DNA of 14,566 bases from Chthonomonas sp. UBA2785. GTDB taxonomy: Bacteria; Armatimonadota; Fimbriimonadia; Fimbriimonadales; Fimbriimonadaceae. The stretch is from the NCBI GenBank assembly GCA_002352215.1, contig DEIB01000049.1, positions 1 through 14,566 on the forward strand, written 5' to 3'. The position numbers and the translations under genes are program-made. Positions 6,654 through 14,435 of this stretch are shown piece by piece (within the stretch, counting starts at the first letter, position 1; each line of letters starts with the position of its first letter). The notes under the pieces are model-generated. The model made no database searches. It was not told the DNA's origin and was given only the letters and a program-made list of their open reading frames with translations.

Positions 6654-8807
6654 TCACTTCACCGAAAACCGCGTCACCGCATCCCAATCTTCGGGCGGTG
6701 GCGTGGCCATGTAATCCTGGGCGCGAGCGCGCAGTACCCGCGAAGGGCCGTCATCCGGCCACAACTTCAACGTCTCGCTCAGGCAGTCCACCGCCTCGGC
6801 AAACTTGCGGTCACGGTACAGCTGGAGCCCCTGCTCGTAGCCGCGCACGGCCATGATCGCCGCCGCGTCCAGGTCATCCCGGCGGCCCAGCAGCTCGCGG
6901 AGCTCAATCGGCTCCTCTCGCCCCGCCACCGCCACGTAGTCCACGCATCGGGTCAGGTACTCCGGCCCCGCTTCTTTGGCGGTGTTCACATCAATCAGGA
7001 TTTCGGTTTGGTACGCCTTGTTCAGGCCCTGCAGGCGGCTGGCCAGGTTCACCGCGTCGCCAATGACGGTGTACTGCATCCGCTCCCGGCTGCCGATGTT
7101 GCCCACAATCACATCCCCCGTGGCGATACCAAATGAAGCCCGCAGCGCCGGCCGCCCCTGCCTCCGCCACTCGGGGTGCATGGCCAAGATCACGGCCCGC
7201 CCGGCCAGGGCCGCCTCGCACGCCAGTTGCCCCGGGTGAGCTACGGCCTTGGGCGCCCCCCAAAAGGCCATCACGTCGTCCCCGTTGAACTTGTCCACCG
7301 TCCCCTGGCGCTGAATCACCTCGTCGCTCAGCATGTCCAGGTACTCAGCCAAGACCTTAACTAATTCTTCCGCTGGCAGTCGTTCGCTCAGTGCGGTGAA
7401 CCCGATGATGTCGGCAAATGACGTGGCAATCCACCGGCGCTCGCCCCCCAGCTTGGCCTCCTGCCCCGAACTCATCAGGTGACGGGCGTAATCCGAGGGC
7501 ACGAGCTTCTCAAACGAGCGCAACCCCGTCTTCATCTGCTCCACGCTGACCGCCAAGGCGTCAATCTCTCGCACGCCCACGGGTTCCGTCAGGCGCGGGG
7601 CCAAGTCGAGTTTTCGCACCCGTTCGGTTTCAGTCACCAGATTGCCGAGGGGTCGGCTCAGGCGCCGGGCAAACCAGAACGTCAGCACCACCCCCATCGC
7701 CAGGGCCACCAAACCCAGACCGAGGACAAAGCTGGTGGTGCGCTGCACGCCCGACATAAAGTCGTCCTCTGGTACGACCACCCCGATCGTCCATGGGGGC
7801 CCGGCCCCGCTCGCCGAAACCAATCCCACCAAGTGGCTGACGCCGTTGCGTCGCACCGATCCGCTCGCCACCGTCCCTGGTTCTTGGCGCGCCGCCACCA
7901 GCAGCAAGTCCAGGCTCTTGGTCACCAGTTCGTCCTGCAGCTCATCCAGGGTCGCGAGGCGTTCCAAGCCTTGCTCCGTGGTGAGGAGTCGGTCCAAGTT
8001 GGGATAGGCCACGATGCGGGCCTCTTGTCGCCCTCGTTGCTCCACCAAGAAGGCGTAGCCGTTCTGCGCCACCCGGATGCGACTGATGTAGCGGCTGAGT
8101 TCGCCCACACTCAGATCCACCATCACCACGCCCACCATGTTTTGGCGGTTGTCGTAGAGCGGCACGGCATAGCTGATGCCCACCGTGGTCACGTCCACTG
8201 TCCCTTTCAGCAGGTCAGTGCCACCCCACACGCTCCGCTTTTGCGCGCGGACTTCTTCGTAGACCAACGTGCGGCGCGGGTCAAAGGTGGCCTCCGGGTC
8301 TTCGAAAATCACCCGCATTTCATCCCCAAAGGGCACCAGATCCTGGCGGCGGTACGTGCTGGTCTGCCAGCCCGTGCGGTCGGAGCGTTGCATCACGAGC
8401 GTGCCATTGGGCCGCCGGATGACGCTTATGGATTCACCCGTGGCGTCCACGATGTAGCGCGCGGAACTGAACTCCGGGTTCGCTCGCATCACTTCAAAGA
8501 GTTGCCGCCCTAACTCGGGAAACTGGCCGCTAGACAGCCGTGCCGTGCGAACTCCCAATCCCGTTTGGGCAAACCCGGCGAGCAGATTCGCCTGCGCCTC
8601 AGCGTTGGCCAGCAGAGCCTTCACACGGTCGTCCACCTGTTGGGCGGTCTGCCGCACGATGCGCCCCCCAAGGTCGGCCACCGTGGCGCGACCATTCCAG
8701 AATGCCAGGAGGGTAATGACCACGAGCGTGACGAGCAAAAGGAGGCTCACACGAATGGTCAATATCCGCCGGAGAGAGGGCGGGCGAGAGAAAATCCTCT
8801 GCCACAT
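6654..8807 (-). CDS. Class III adenylate cyclase with dCache sensor and HAMP-like linker
   Basis: The 717-aa protein has, in order, a transmembrane helix (about 19-37), an extracytoplasmic double-Cache sensor region (about 40-350, with VGVVMVDLSVGEL and NGYAFLVEQRG as typical landmarks), a second transmembrane helix (about 359-380), a HAMP-like linker (381-435) and a class III nucleotide cyclase domain (about 458-645). The metal-binding Asp are D466 (F-A-D-I-I-G-F) and D510 (F-N-G-D-D). K506 and T580 occupy the base-recognition positions in a combination common in bacterial adenylate cyclases, and N587 and R591 are the transition-state pair. All key residues are present, so it should make cAMP. 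A short C-terminal helical part (about 650-700) resembles one TPR unit. It heads a minus-strand run with the GH172 and thioesterase genes, so an external ligand may tune cAMP in a carbohydrate context. The ligand is unknown. Confidence 0.93.
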   Translation of the reverse strand: MWQRIFSRPPSLRRILTIRVSLLLLVTLVVITLLAFWNGRATVADLGGRIVRQTAQQVDDRVKALLANAEAQANLLAGFAQTGLGVRTARLSSGQFPELGRQLFEVMRANPEFSSARYIVDATGESISVIRRPNGTLVMQRSDRTGWQTSTYRRQDLVPFGDEMRVIFEDPEATFDPRRTLVYEEVRAQKRSVWGGTDLLKGTVDVTTVGISYAVPLYDNRQNMVGVVMVDLSVGELSRYISRIRVAQNGYAFLVEQRGRQEARIVAYPNLDRLLTTEQGLERLATLDELQDELVTKSLDLLLVAARQEPGTVASGSVRRNGVSHLVGLVSASGAGPPWTIGVVVPEDDFMSGVQRTTSFVLGLGLVALAMGVVLTFWFARRLSRPLGNLVTETERVRKLDLAPRLTEPVGVREIDALAVSVEQMKTGLRSFEKLVPSDYARHLMSSGQEAKLGGERRWIATSFADIIGFTALSERLPAEELVKVLAEYLDMLSDEVIQRQGTVDKFNGDDVMAFWGAPKAVAHPGQLACEAALAGRAVILAMHPEWRRQGRPALRASFGIATGDVIVGNIGSRERMQYTVIGDAVNLASRLQGLNKAYQTEILIDVNTAKEAGPEYLTRCVDYVAVAGREEPIELRELLGRRDDLDAAAIMAVRGYEQGLQLYRDRKFAEAVDCLSETLKLWPDDGPSRVLRARAQDYMATPPPEDWDAVTRFSVK

Positions 8808-8895
8808 GCAGACCCGGCAAGGGTACCTATACTCTCTCCTATCACGAACTCAGTTGCATCGCCAGTGACCAAAAAGTCGTAAGCTTGCGTAACAC
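8808..8895. promoter_or_regulatory. Divergent intergenic region of cyclase and plus-strand cluster
   Basis: These 88 bp separate the minus-strand cyclase operon from the plus-strand cluster and must hold promoters for both. On the plus strand TTGCAT (8852-8857) with TCGTAA 17 bp downstream is a weak -35/-10 candidate for the 8896 gene. On the minus strand a TATAG string near 8830 is a possible -10 for the cyclase without a good -35. No strong palindrome is seen. Confidence 0.3.
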
Positions 8896-9360
8896 GTGCC
8901 CATCGAACCCCTGCAGACCGATGAACGCCGCGAAGGCCCCGTGGCCAAGAAGGCGGATTACGAAACCAAGCTCCTGCTGGGTTGCGGGTTCACGGGCTTT
9001 CTGGCACTCTTTGGCTACTTCATGGGCATGTGGCCGTTCCTGGTCTTCCCCGAATACACCGTCATCGGCATGCGCAACATCCTTTTGCTCGGGCCGTGCA
9101 TTGCGGGAGTGCTGGGCATCATTGCCATCCGCAAAACTGGGCCCCCGGCTGTAAGTGGCTATATCGGCGGGCAAATGGCGGTGGCCGTTTTCGCCTACTT
9201 GCGACTTAAAGAGACCATGCTCGGCAAGCTGAACGTGGACATTCCACCCCCCGAATGGCCTGATGAAGTGGCGTGGCTGGTGCCGCTCCTTATTGCCTTT
9301 GTGCCGTTCTTGTTGGCAGCCGCCGCCTATCCGTACGGACGCGAACCTAAAGAGGAGTAG
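8896..9360 (+). CDS. Small integral membrane protein of unknown function
   Basis: The protein is 154 aa from a GTG at 8896. A second in-frame GTG at 8941 would give 139 aa, starting in a Lys-Lys stretch just before the first helix; I cannot decide between them. Four hydrophobic helices are clear (about 25-47, 59-78, 86-103, 126-145), with a Pro-rich loop (IPPPEWPDE, 116-124) before the last one and a charged tail. I do not recognise the family. It opens the plus-strand cluster 33 bp before fliS, so it may be transcribed with the flagellar chaperones, but that alone does not make it flagellar. Confidence 0.75.
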   Translation: MPIEPLQTDERREGPVAKKADYETKLLLGCGFTGFLALFGYFMGMWPFLVFPEYTVIGMRNILLLGPCIAGVLGIIAIRKTGPPAVSGYIGGQMAVAVFAYLRLKETMLGKLNVDIPPPEWPDEVAWLVPLLIAFVPFLLAAAAYPYGREPKEE

Positions 9361-9393
9361 TTTCTTGCCCGAAGATACGGGTGAGACCAAGCC

Positions 9394-9828
9394 ATGGCGA
9401 CGCCGTATTCGAACGTGAACACTTACCGTCAAAACTCCGTGGCCAGCGCCACCCCGCTTCAGCTCGTCATCATGCTTTACGATGGGGCGCTGCGGTTCAT
9501 CCGGGCGGGCAAGCAAGCCATTCTGCAAGAGAGCCACTTTGTGCAAAACGAGCAGATCACCAAAGCGCAGCGCATCGTCACCGAGCTCATGTCGTGCCTC
9601 GACATGGAGAAAGGCGGCGAGATTGCCAAGAACCTGATGGCGCTTTACAGCTACGTTTACGACCAGCTGGTGCAGGCGAACATCAACGATGATGCGTCCG
9701 CTCTGGATCGCTGCGAAAAGGTGTTGTGCGACCTCCGCGAGAGCTGGAGCGAACTGGACAAGCAGCAACGCGCCACGGCGCAAGCCAATGCCGCCAGCCC
9801 TGGATTCGGCGATGCCAAAGCCGCTTGA
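9394..9828 (+). CDS. fliS: Flagellar secretion chaperone FliS
   Basis: The 144-aa protein matches FliS over its length. It has the N-terminal Y-x-x-x-x-V-x-x-A-T-P-L-Q-L-V-I-M-L-Y-D-G-A block (residues 11-32), then helices with I-T-K-A-Q-R-I-V-T-E-L and the G-G-E-I-A-K-N-L-M-A-L-Y-x-Y core (about 74-88). The final helix holds the usual Leu-Arg-x-x-W near residue 115. FliS binds the C-terminal end of flagellin in the cytosol and stops it polymerising before export, so the organism probably makes flagella. A GGGTGAG string 8 nt before the ATG may serve as ribosome-binding site. The end overlaps the next gene by 17 nt, as is common for fliS and fliT. Confidence 0.95.
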   Translation: MATPYSNVNTYRQNSVASATPLQLVIMLYDGALRFIRAGKQAILQESHFVQNEQITKAQRIVTELMSCLDMEKGGEIAKNLMALYSYVYDQLVQANINDDASALDRCEKVLCDLRESWSELDKQQRATAQANAASPGFGDAKAA

Positions 9829-10141
9829 TCTCCAGGCTGCCGAACGCCTGCTCCACCTCACCCGCGCCCTGGGCGAATGCCTTTCCGCGGGCCAGGTGAC
9901 CGATTTAGACTATTTGCTGACGGAGCGCCAGGCCGTGCTGGATTCCATTTCGAGCCCGTCTGCGCCCCCGGTCAAAGCGATCTTGTTGCAAGTCCAAACC
10001 TTGGAAGCGGACATCATGCAGCAGATGGAGACCGCCCATGCTGAGATCTCCCAGGAAATGGCCGGCGAGCGCAAGCAACGTGCGGCTCATCACCAATACC
10101 GGCCGAAGGCCACCCTCCACGGACTGGACCGAGCAGGCTAG
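9812..10141 (+). CDS. FliT/FlgN-like flagellar chaperone
   Basis: The 109-aa protein starting at the ATG at 9812 is all helix by eye, without signal or membrane segments. It has two long amphipathic stretches (about 7-45 and 53-85) and a basic tail (ERKQRAAHHQYRP). Sequence alone is not diagnostic. The call rests on size, helical make-up and the position directly after fliS with a 17-nt overlap, where fliT or an flgN-like gene usually lies. The open frame extends upstream to 9689, but those residues lie inside fliS and look like a shadow, so the 9812 start is preferred. Known FliT proteins bind the filament cap protein FliD. Whether this one does is inference. Confidence 0.7.
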   Translation: MPKPLDLQAAERLLHLTRALGECLSAGQVTDLDYLLTERQAVLDSISSPSAPPVKAILLQVQTLEADIMQQMETAHAEISQEMAGERKQRAAHHQYRPKATLHGLDRAG

Positions 10142-10181
10142 AGACCCGCTCCTGGCCTCAAAATGAGGTACTGTCTCCGCC

Positions 10182-11301
10182 GTGCTGACGTACGAACAGC
10201 AAGAATCTTTGTCCAAGGCCCGAGGACGGCTGGACGCGATTGGAGGCCATCTTTGACCTCAAAACGCTTGAATCCCTAATCGTTCAAATCGAAGAACGAC
10301 AACAAGAACCCGAATTCTGGAACGATCCGGAGACCGCTCAGTCCGAGATGAAGCGCTTGTCGCGCCTCAAGGGCCGGGTCAACCCGTATCGTGAACTCGA
10401 CCGGCGCCTCAACGACATCCTTGAGATGCGCGAGATGTTGCGCACCGAGCCCGATGCCGAAATGCAGGAGCTAAACGACCAGGAAGCCCTGCAATTCATG
10501 GCCGATATGGATGCTTATGAGCTCCAAACCCTGCTCAATGGCGAATACGACGACCGCGATGCCATCGTGGAAGTCAACGCCGGGGCCGGGGGCAGCGAAG
10601 CCTGCGACTGGGCCAGCATCCTCTTCCGCATGTACCAGCGATGGTGCGAAATTCGAGGCTACAAGTGCGAGGTCATCAGCGAGACCCCGGGCGACGTGAC
10701 TGGCTACCGCAGCGTGCAGTTCGCGGTGGGCGGCCCCAACGCCTACGGCTATCTCAAGGCCGAGAACGGGGTGCACCGCCTGGTGCGGATCAGCCCATTT
10801 GACTCCGCCGCGCGTCGCCACACCTCCTTCTGTAAGGTTGAGGTTCTTCCCGAAATGGAAGAGACCGAGATCGACATCAACATGGATGAAGTGAAGGAAG
10901 AAACCCTGCGGGCCGGCGGAGCGGGTGGCCAGCACGTGAACAAAACGGAATCGGCGGTGCGCCTCACGCACATCCCCACCGGCATCACCGTGCTTTGCCA
11001 AAACGAGCGGAGCCAGCACAAGAACCGCGCCAGCGCCCTCAAGGTTTTGGCCGCCCGGCTGCTGGAAGTTCAAAAGGTGCAAGACCAGAATAAGGTGAAC
11101 GAACTGAAGGGCGACACCGGGCCGGCCGAATGGGGTCGCCAAATTCGCTCGTACGTTCTGCAGCCCTACACAATGGTGAAGGACCACCGCACGGGCCACG
11201 AAACCGGCAACGCTTCCGGCGTGCTGGACGGCAACGTGGATGGCTTCATTGAGGCGTTCCTCAAACGGCCCAAAGACGCAGGCGAAGAATTCTTCGAGTA
11301 A
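10182..11301 (+). CDS. prfB: Peptide chain release factor 2, programmed +1 frameshift
   Basis: Release factor 2 ends translation at UGA and UAA. The gene is in two frames. A 24-codon first part from a GTG at 10182 ends at an in-frame TGA (10254-10256), and the main part continues in the +1 frame from GAC at 10255, giving 372 aa in all, close to the family norm of about 365. In full-length numbering the stop-codon recognition tripeptide SPF is at about 204-206 and the catalytic GGQ at about 248-250, within G-A-G-G-Q-H-V-N-K-T-E-S-A-V-R. The gene lies 40 bp after the FliT-like gene. A TACTGT string (10169-10174) ending 7 bp before the GTG could be a -10 for a leaderless message, without a good -35. 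A start in the 10240 region alone would lose the first domain and is not right. Confidence 0.96.
10242..10257 (+). promoter_or_regulatory. prfB +1 recoding site
   Basis: GGAGG (10242-10246), four bases, then CTT-TGA-C (10251-10257). This is the classic RF2 autoregulation signal: an internal Shine-Dalgarno-like string pairs with 16S rRNA, the peptidyl-tRNA on CTT slips by +1 to TTT, and reading goes on at GAC. When RF2 is plentiful, the TGA is read as stop instead. The layout agrees with the E. coli site (AGGGGG, TAT, CTT TGA C). Confidence 0.95.
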
Positions 11302-11334
11302 CTTGACCGGTCTCAACCCGTCGTACGAACAGAT

Positions 11335-12975
11335 ATGACTCTGGCCACCCTTGCCCTGTGGGGGGCGCTTGCCGCCACCCCGGTCGCCGAAATCGGCCCG
11401 GTGCCCCCGGCGGGCACCAATGCCGAGGTGCTGGCCTGGACTCAAGACTTGTACGCTGCTATGGAGGCGGGAGACTTTCCGCTCGCCCGCCAGATCTCTG
11501 CCCGCCTCCCTCGCAAAAAGCTGACGGTCCGGTATGACGATTCCGCTCTTCCGGCGGAGTACCGGGTCAAGTACCGCAAGGCAGTCGAAGCCGGCCTAGA
11601 CGCTTGGCGCCGGGTTTTGCCGGAACTCGAGCTGAGTTTCGGGACTCAGGGCGACATCCTCATCAACTACACGGAGACATTGCCCGCGGATGCGGGCACC
11701 GGCGTCCCCCAAGGGGCGACGTTCTTCCTCTCCCGAGATCCCTCGGAGCCGCAAGTGGAGGCGGTGCTGGCCAACTTCCGGCTCTCTCCGCCGCAGCCGA
11801 GCGAAGGCGAAATGATCACTCATGAGACCGCGCACGCCATTGGCCGCGCGCTGGGGCTGGAGCGATCCGCTCGCCCTGGGGGCGCCATGGGCCGCAGCGA
11901 CCTCAACGCCCGGGCTCGGGTGCAGGTGCTATCCCAAGAATGGCAAACCGTGCGTCGGCTCATTGCGCTCAGCGACCAACTGCGCGCGGCAGCGGCGGAA
12001 GGCAAAGTCCTGGTGGCCCCGCGCCCGGTGCTGCGGGCGGACACCATGGAGGTGAAATTCGACCCCCAAATGCAGGGAGCGAAGGTGCCGTTCTCCTTCC
12101 AAATTAGCAACCCCGGCAACGCCCCGCTCTCGGTGGTGATTAGCCCGGATTGTGGGTGCTTCTCCCTTGGTGAAGGTCAAGCTCAACGCGGCCTCGAGAT
12201 TGCGCCCGGCCAGAGCACGTTGGTTCAGGGTCAAATTGACACCACCAACTTCCCCGGGCCGTTCCACAAAGCGATTTACATCTACTCCAACGACCCCGAT
12301 GCGCCCCTGCGCCGCATCCCATTCACTTCGTTTGTCCGCCCTGCGGTGCGTTTTATCCACGCCAAGCCCCAAGACGTGACCGTATTGAGCGGGCCGAACG
12401 AAGAGGTGGAGATCTTCATGGCCGTAGACCCCGAGGCCAAATTGACGGTCACCAAGATCGAAGCGCTCGGGGCGGGCTTGGCCGTGAAGTACGAACCTTG
12501 GCGCGGCAAGATCGCCGACCCCACCCTGGGCGAATCCGAGCCCGTCGAGCGCGTGGGCTACCGCATCCGGCTGAACACAGGCTCCATGCTCCCGGCCGGA
12601 CGCTCGCCCATTGGGCTGAACATCACCACGACATCGGAAGCATTCCGGATCATTCCTTATACGTTTTACGTTCAGCAGGGCATTGCTCCGAGCCCGGTGG
12701 CGGTGGTCTTCGGGGCCATCCCTTCTGCCCTCCCGGCGTCGGGATGGGTGATCCTCACGCGACCTGGCCAACCCTTTAAGGTGACCTCGGTGCGCACGGA
12801 TACGGAGTACTTTGAAGCCAAACTCGGTCCGAGTAATGAGCGTGGTGATCTCCGCATTGATGTCCGCTACAAAGGCGGCGCTCCGGCCGGGGCCGTGCGC
12901 GGGTCGGTCATTGCGACCACCGATGACCCCAAACAACCCGAAGTCCGCATCCCGATTCAGGCTGTGATCCAGTAG
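11335..12975 (+). CDS. Exported metzincin-like domain fused to DUF1573/Ig-like domains
   Basis: The 546-aa protein begins with a short hydrophobic leader (MTLATLALWGALAATPVAE), weak because it lacks N-terminal Lys/Arg; no in-frame upstream start exists before the stop at 11299. Residues about 60-190 resemble a matrixin-type zinc peptidase, with HETAHAIG at 163-170 and a possible Met-turn, G-A-M, at 183-185. The third zinc ligand expected after the H-E-x-x-H-x-x-G motif is not seen, so activity is doubtful. Residues about 236-330 fit DUF1573: S-P-D-C-G-C at 270-275, then a P-G-Q-S run and Y-I-Y-S-N-D-P-D in the following strand. The rest is beta-rich, probably two more Ig-like (ASH/MSP-like) domains. 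It starts 33 bp after prfB and ends 9 bp before the cytochrome gene, so the last two are likely translated together. The role is probably in the cell envelope and is otherwise unknown. Confidence 0.82.
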   Translation: MTLATLALWGALAATPVAEIGPVPPAGTNAEVLAWTQDLYAAMEAGDFPLARQISARLPRKKLTVRYDDSALPAEYRVKYRKAVEAGLDAWRRVLPELELSFGTQGDILINYTETLPADAGTGVPQGATFFLSRDPSEPQVEAVLANFRLSPPQPSEGEMITHETAHAIGRALGLERSARPGGAMGRSDLNARARVQVLSQEWQTVRRLIALSDQLRAAAAEGKVLVAPRPVLRADTMEVKFDPQMQGAKVPFSFQISNPGNAPLSVVISPDCGCFSLGEGQAQRGLEIAPGQSTLVQGQIDTTNFPGPFHKAIYIYSNDPDAPLRRIPFTSFVRPAVRFIHAKPQDVTVLSGPNEEVEIFMAVDPEAKLTVTKIEALGAGLAVKYEPWRGKIADPTLGESEPVERVGYRIRLNTGSMLPAGRSPIGLNITTTSEAFRIIPYTFYVQQGIAPSPVAVVFGAIPSALPASGWVILTRPGQPFKVTSVRTDTEYFEAKLGPSNERGDLRIDVRYKGGAPAGAVRGSVIATTDDPKQPEVRIPIQAVIQ

Positions 12976-12984
12976 GATTCGGTC

Positions 12985-14253
12985 ATGAGGGTGTTCTGGG
13001 GACTGTCCGCGCTGCTCATGCTCATCGCGGGCATGGTGCGCCCAGCCGACTCTCAGGCCGCGCCCGACACCTGGACCCTCCTCATTAGCGGTGATACGCA
13101 GGGCTATCTCAGCCCCTGCGGCTGCACCAAGCCCATGATCGGCGGCATCCGGCGGCGCGCCGCGCTCGTGCGCCAACTCACCGTGCCGGGCCGCACAGTG
13201 GTGCTGGAAGCCGGCCGCGCCAGCGGAGGGCTTGGGCGGCAGGATGTCCTCAAGACCGAAACCCTCGCCCAACTGTGGCAAGCCTTGGGCGTGGATGCCG
13301 TGGCCCTTTCGGGCGCCGAAGCCCGCCTCGGCAGCGCCCAACTCGCCCAAGTGCAACGCCTCAGCGGCGACCGCATGACTACCCTGGCCGTCGAACCCGG
13401 TGGCGATGTGACATGGGAACGATGGATTGAGCGCGGGCCCTTCCTGATCGGATCGCTCGACCCCGCCGCTGCCCAGGCCGCGACGTTGCTGGGCGGCACG
13501 CCGGTCCCGGAGGCCACCGCCATAGCCGCGCTTGTTGCCGAAGCCGAAGCCCTGGAGAAGGCGCCGATCCTGATGATGGATGGGAATGCCGAAGCGGCAC
13601 GTGCCACGGCCCGAGCCTGGCCCAAACTGGCGCTCATCATTTACCGGAGCGATGAACAAGCCGCCGCCGATCCGCTGAAGGAGGGCCAGACCTGGCTCGT
13701 CAGCCCCGGCCCCAAGGGCAAGGCCGTACTGCAACTCAACTTCCGTGAAGGCGAATGGCTCCGCTACCAGGCCCTGCCCCTCGGCCCCGAGATCGAGGAC
13801 GACCCCGAAGCCGCCGCGCTGTTCCGCCAATACGTGGACCAAGTCCGCGAGGAACAACTCCTGGAGCAAGTCCCGCGCGGAGCGGCCGCCGGACTCGCGG
13901 GATCGGATGCGTGCATGTCTTGCCACAACGACGCCTACAATACGTGGCACGCCAGCGCCCACGCCAAGGCGCTACGCACTCTGGAACAGGAGCACCAAGA
14001 CCGCGACCCCGACTGCGTGGGGTGCCACGTGGTGGGCCTGGACCGCGCCGACGGATTCAACCCGCCCGAACGCGTCACGGGCCTGGACGCCGTGGGGTGC
14101 GAAAGCTGCCACGGGGGCGGCAAGGCGCACGTCACCGCTCCGTTCGAGAACCCCATGCCCAAGGTGGGAAAGGAATCGTGCATGACCTGCCATGTGCCGG
14201 ACCACTCACCCACGTTCGACTACGAGTCGTACTGGGAGAAGATCAAGCACTAA
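12985..14253 (+). CDS. Exported tetrahaem cytochrome c fused to a UshA-like domain
   Basis: The 422-aa protein starts with a clear signal peptide (about 1-26, MRVFWGLSALLMLIAGM then cleavage near A-Q-A). Residues about 28-265 resemble the N-terminal 5'-nucleotidase/UshA metallophosphatase fold (I-S-G-D-T-Q-G-Y-L, G-G-I-R-R-R-A, V-V-L-E-A-G-R, L-G-V-D-A-V-A-L-S-G-A-E), with a PCGC motif at 44-47. The usual metal ligands seem replaced. Residues about 300-405 hold four C-x-x-C-H haem sites (310-314, 344-348, 372-376, 399-403) with further His (322, 326, 336, 382) for distal ligands, like the cytochrome c554 family. An AGGA lies 7 nt before the ATG and overlaps the upstream stop. It probably carries electrons outside the cytoplasmic membrane. 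UshA-like proteins with a PCGC motif also occur in Planctomycetes, from memory. Confidence 0.88.
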   Translation: MRVFWGLSALLMLIAGMVRPADSQAAPDTWTLLISGDTQGYLSPCGCTKPMIGGIRRRAALVRQLTVPGRTVVLEAGRASGGLGRQDVLKTETLAQLWQALGVDAVALSGAEARLGSAQLAQVQRLSGDRMTTLAVEPGGDVTWERWIERGPFLIGSLDPAAAQAATLLGGTPVPEATAIAALVAEAEALEKAPILMMDGNAEAARATARAWPKLALIIYRSDEQAAADPLKEGQTWLVSPGPKGKAVLQLNFREGEWLRYQALPLGPEIEDDPEAAALFRQYVDQVREEQLLEQVPRGAAAGLAGSDACMSCHNDAYNTWHASAHAKALRTLEQEHQDRDPDCVGCHVVGLDRADGFNPPERVTGLDAVGCESCHGGGKAHVTAPFENPMPKVGKESCMTCHVPDHSPTFDYESYWEKIKH

Positions 14254-14406
14254 TCCCCGCGGAGACAGGAGTGAGTGGGGATAACTTGGGGAAAGCGGGA
14301 AAAGTCGCTGTCACTTTTCTGATTTGCTACTTTCACTGTAACAACTGATCCAAAACCCCTCGATTCAGGTTCAAGGGGCACCCCGGAAGGCCTGTATCTT
14401 CTGGCA
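14254..14406. other. Intergenic region after the cytochrome gene, with hairpins
   Basis: No gene is seen. ATCCCC (14253-14258) can pair with GGGGAT (14277-14282) right after the stop codon. GAAAAGT (14299-14305) pairs with ACTTTTC (14313-14319) around a 7-nt loop, followed by TGATTT. Either may end the plus-strand transcript, but neither has a strong GC stem plus T-tract, so the terminator is uncertain. CCCCT/AGGGG around 14356-14378 would be a terminator only on the minus strand, where no gene needs one. A promoter for the 14457 gene must lie in this region or in the hairpin that follows; none stands out. Confidence 0.4.
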
Positions 14407-14435
14407 GATTTTCCCCGGAAATGCCGGGCAAAATC
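14407..14435 (+). promoter_or_regulatory. Long imperfect palindrome upstream of the 14457 gene
   Basis: GATTTTCCCCGG (14407-14418) and CCGGGCAAAATC (14424-14435) are inverted repeats of 12 bases with one mismatch around a 5-nt centre. It ends 21 bp before the ATG. In RNA it would be a strong stem-loop. The T-run comes before and the A-run after the GC core, opposite to an intrinsic terminator, so an operator or a 5' UTR control hairpin is more likely. Confidence 0.45.

Noticed and set aside
5095..6714. 539-codon plus-strand open frame
   Set aside because: It is antisense to the thioesterase and GH172 genes, both with strong family motifs. Its His/Val/Arg-rich composition is that of a shadow frame.
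7479..8513. 344-codon plus-strand open frame
   Set aside because: It is a shadow of the Cache region of the cyclase, rich in His, Gln and Arg, with no recognisable domain.
9689..9811. Upstream extension of the FliT-like frame
   Set aside because: It lies inside fliS in another frame and adds a Cys/Arg-rich stretch unlike the family. The ATG at 9812 gives the usual size.
8842..9861. 339-codon minus-strand open frame
   Set aside because: It is antisense to the membrane protein gene and fliS; fliS is certain.
10254..10256. In-frame TGA in prfB, looking like a broken gene
   Set aside because: It is the normal programmed frameshift site of release factor 2 genes.
10189..11332. Shared string CGTACGAACAG near the starts of prfB and the DUF1573 gene
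   Set aside because: In prfB it is coding sequence after the start codon; in the other gene it lies upstream. Different roles, so chance is likely.
11929..13962. 677-codon minus-strand open frame
   Set aside because: It runs antisense across two real plus-strand genes, including haem motifs and the signal peptide, with low-complexity composition.
14350..14378. CCCCT/AGGGG hairpin with a TTTT run on the minus strand
   Set aside because: No minus-strand gene ends there, and the stem is only 5 bp with a 13-nt loop.
14402..14420. TGGCAG before a T-run, sigma54-like promoter
   Set aside because: The -12 TTGCA part is missing at the required spacing.
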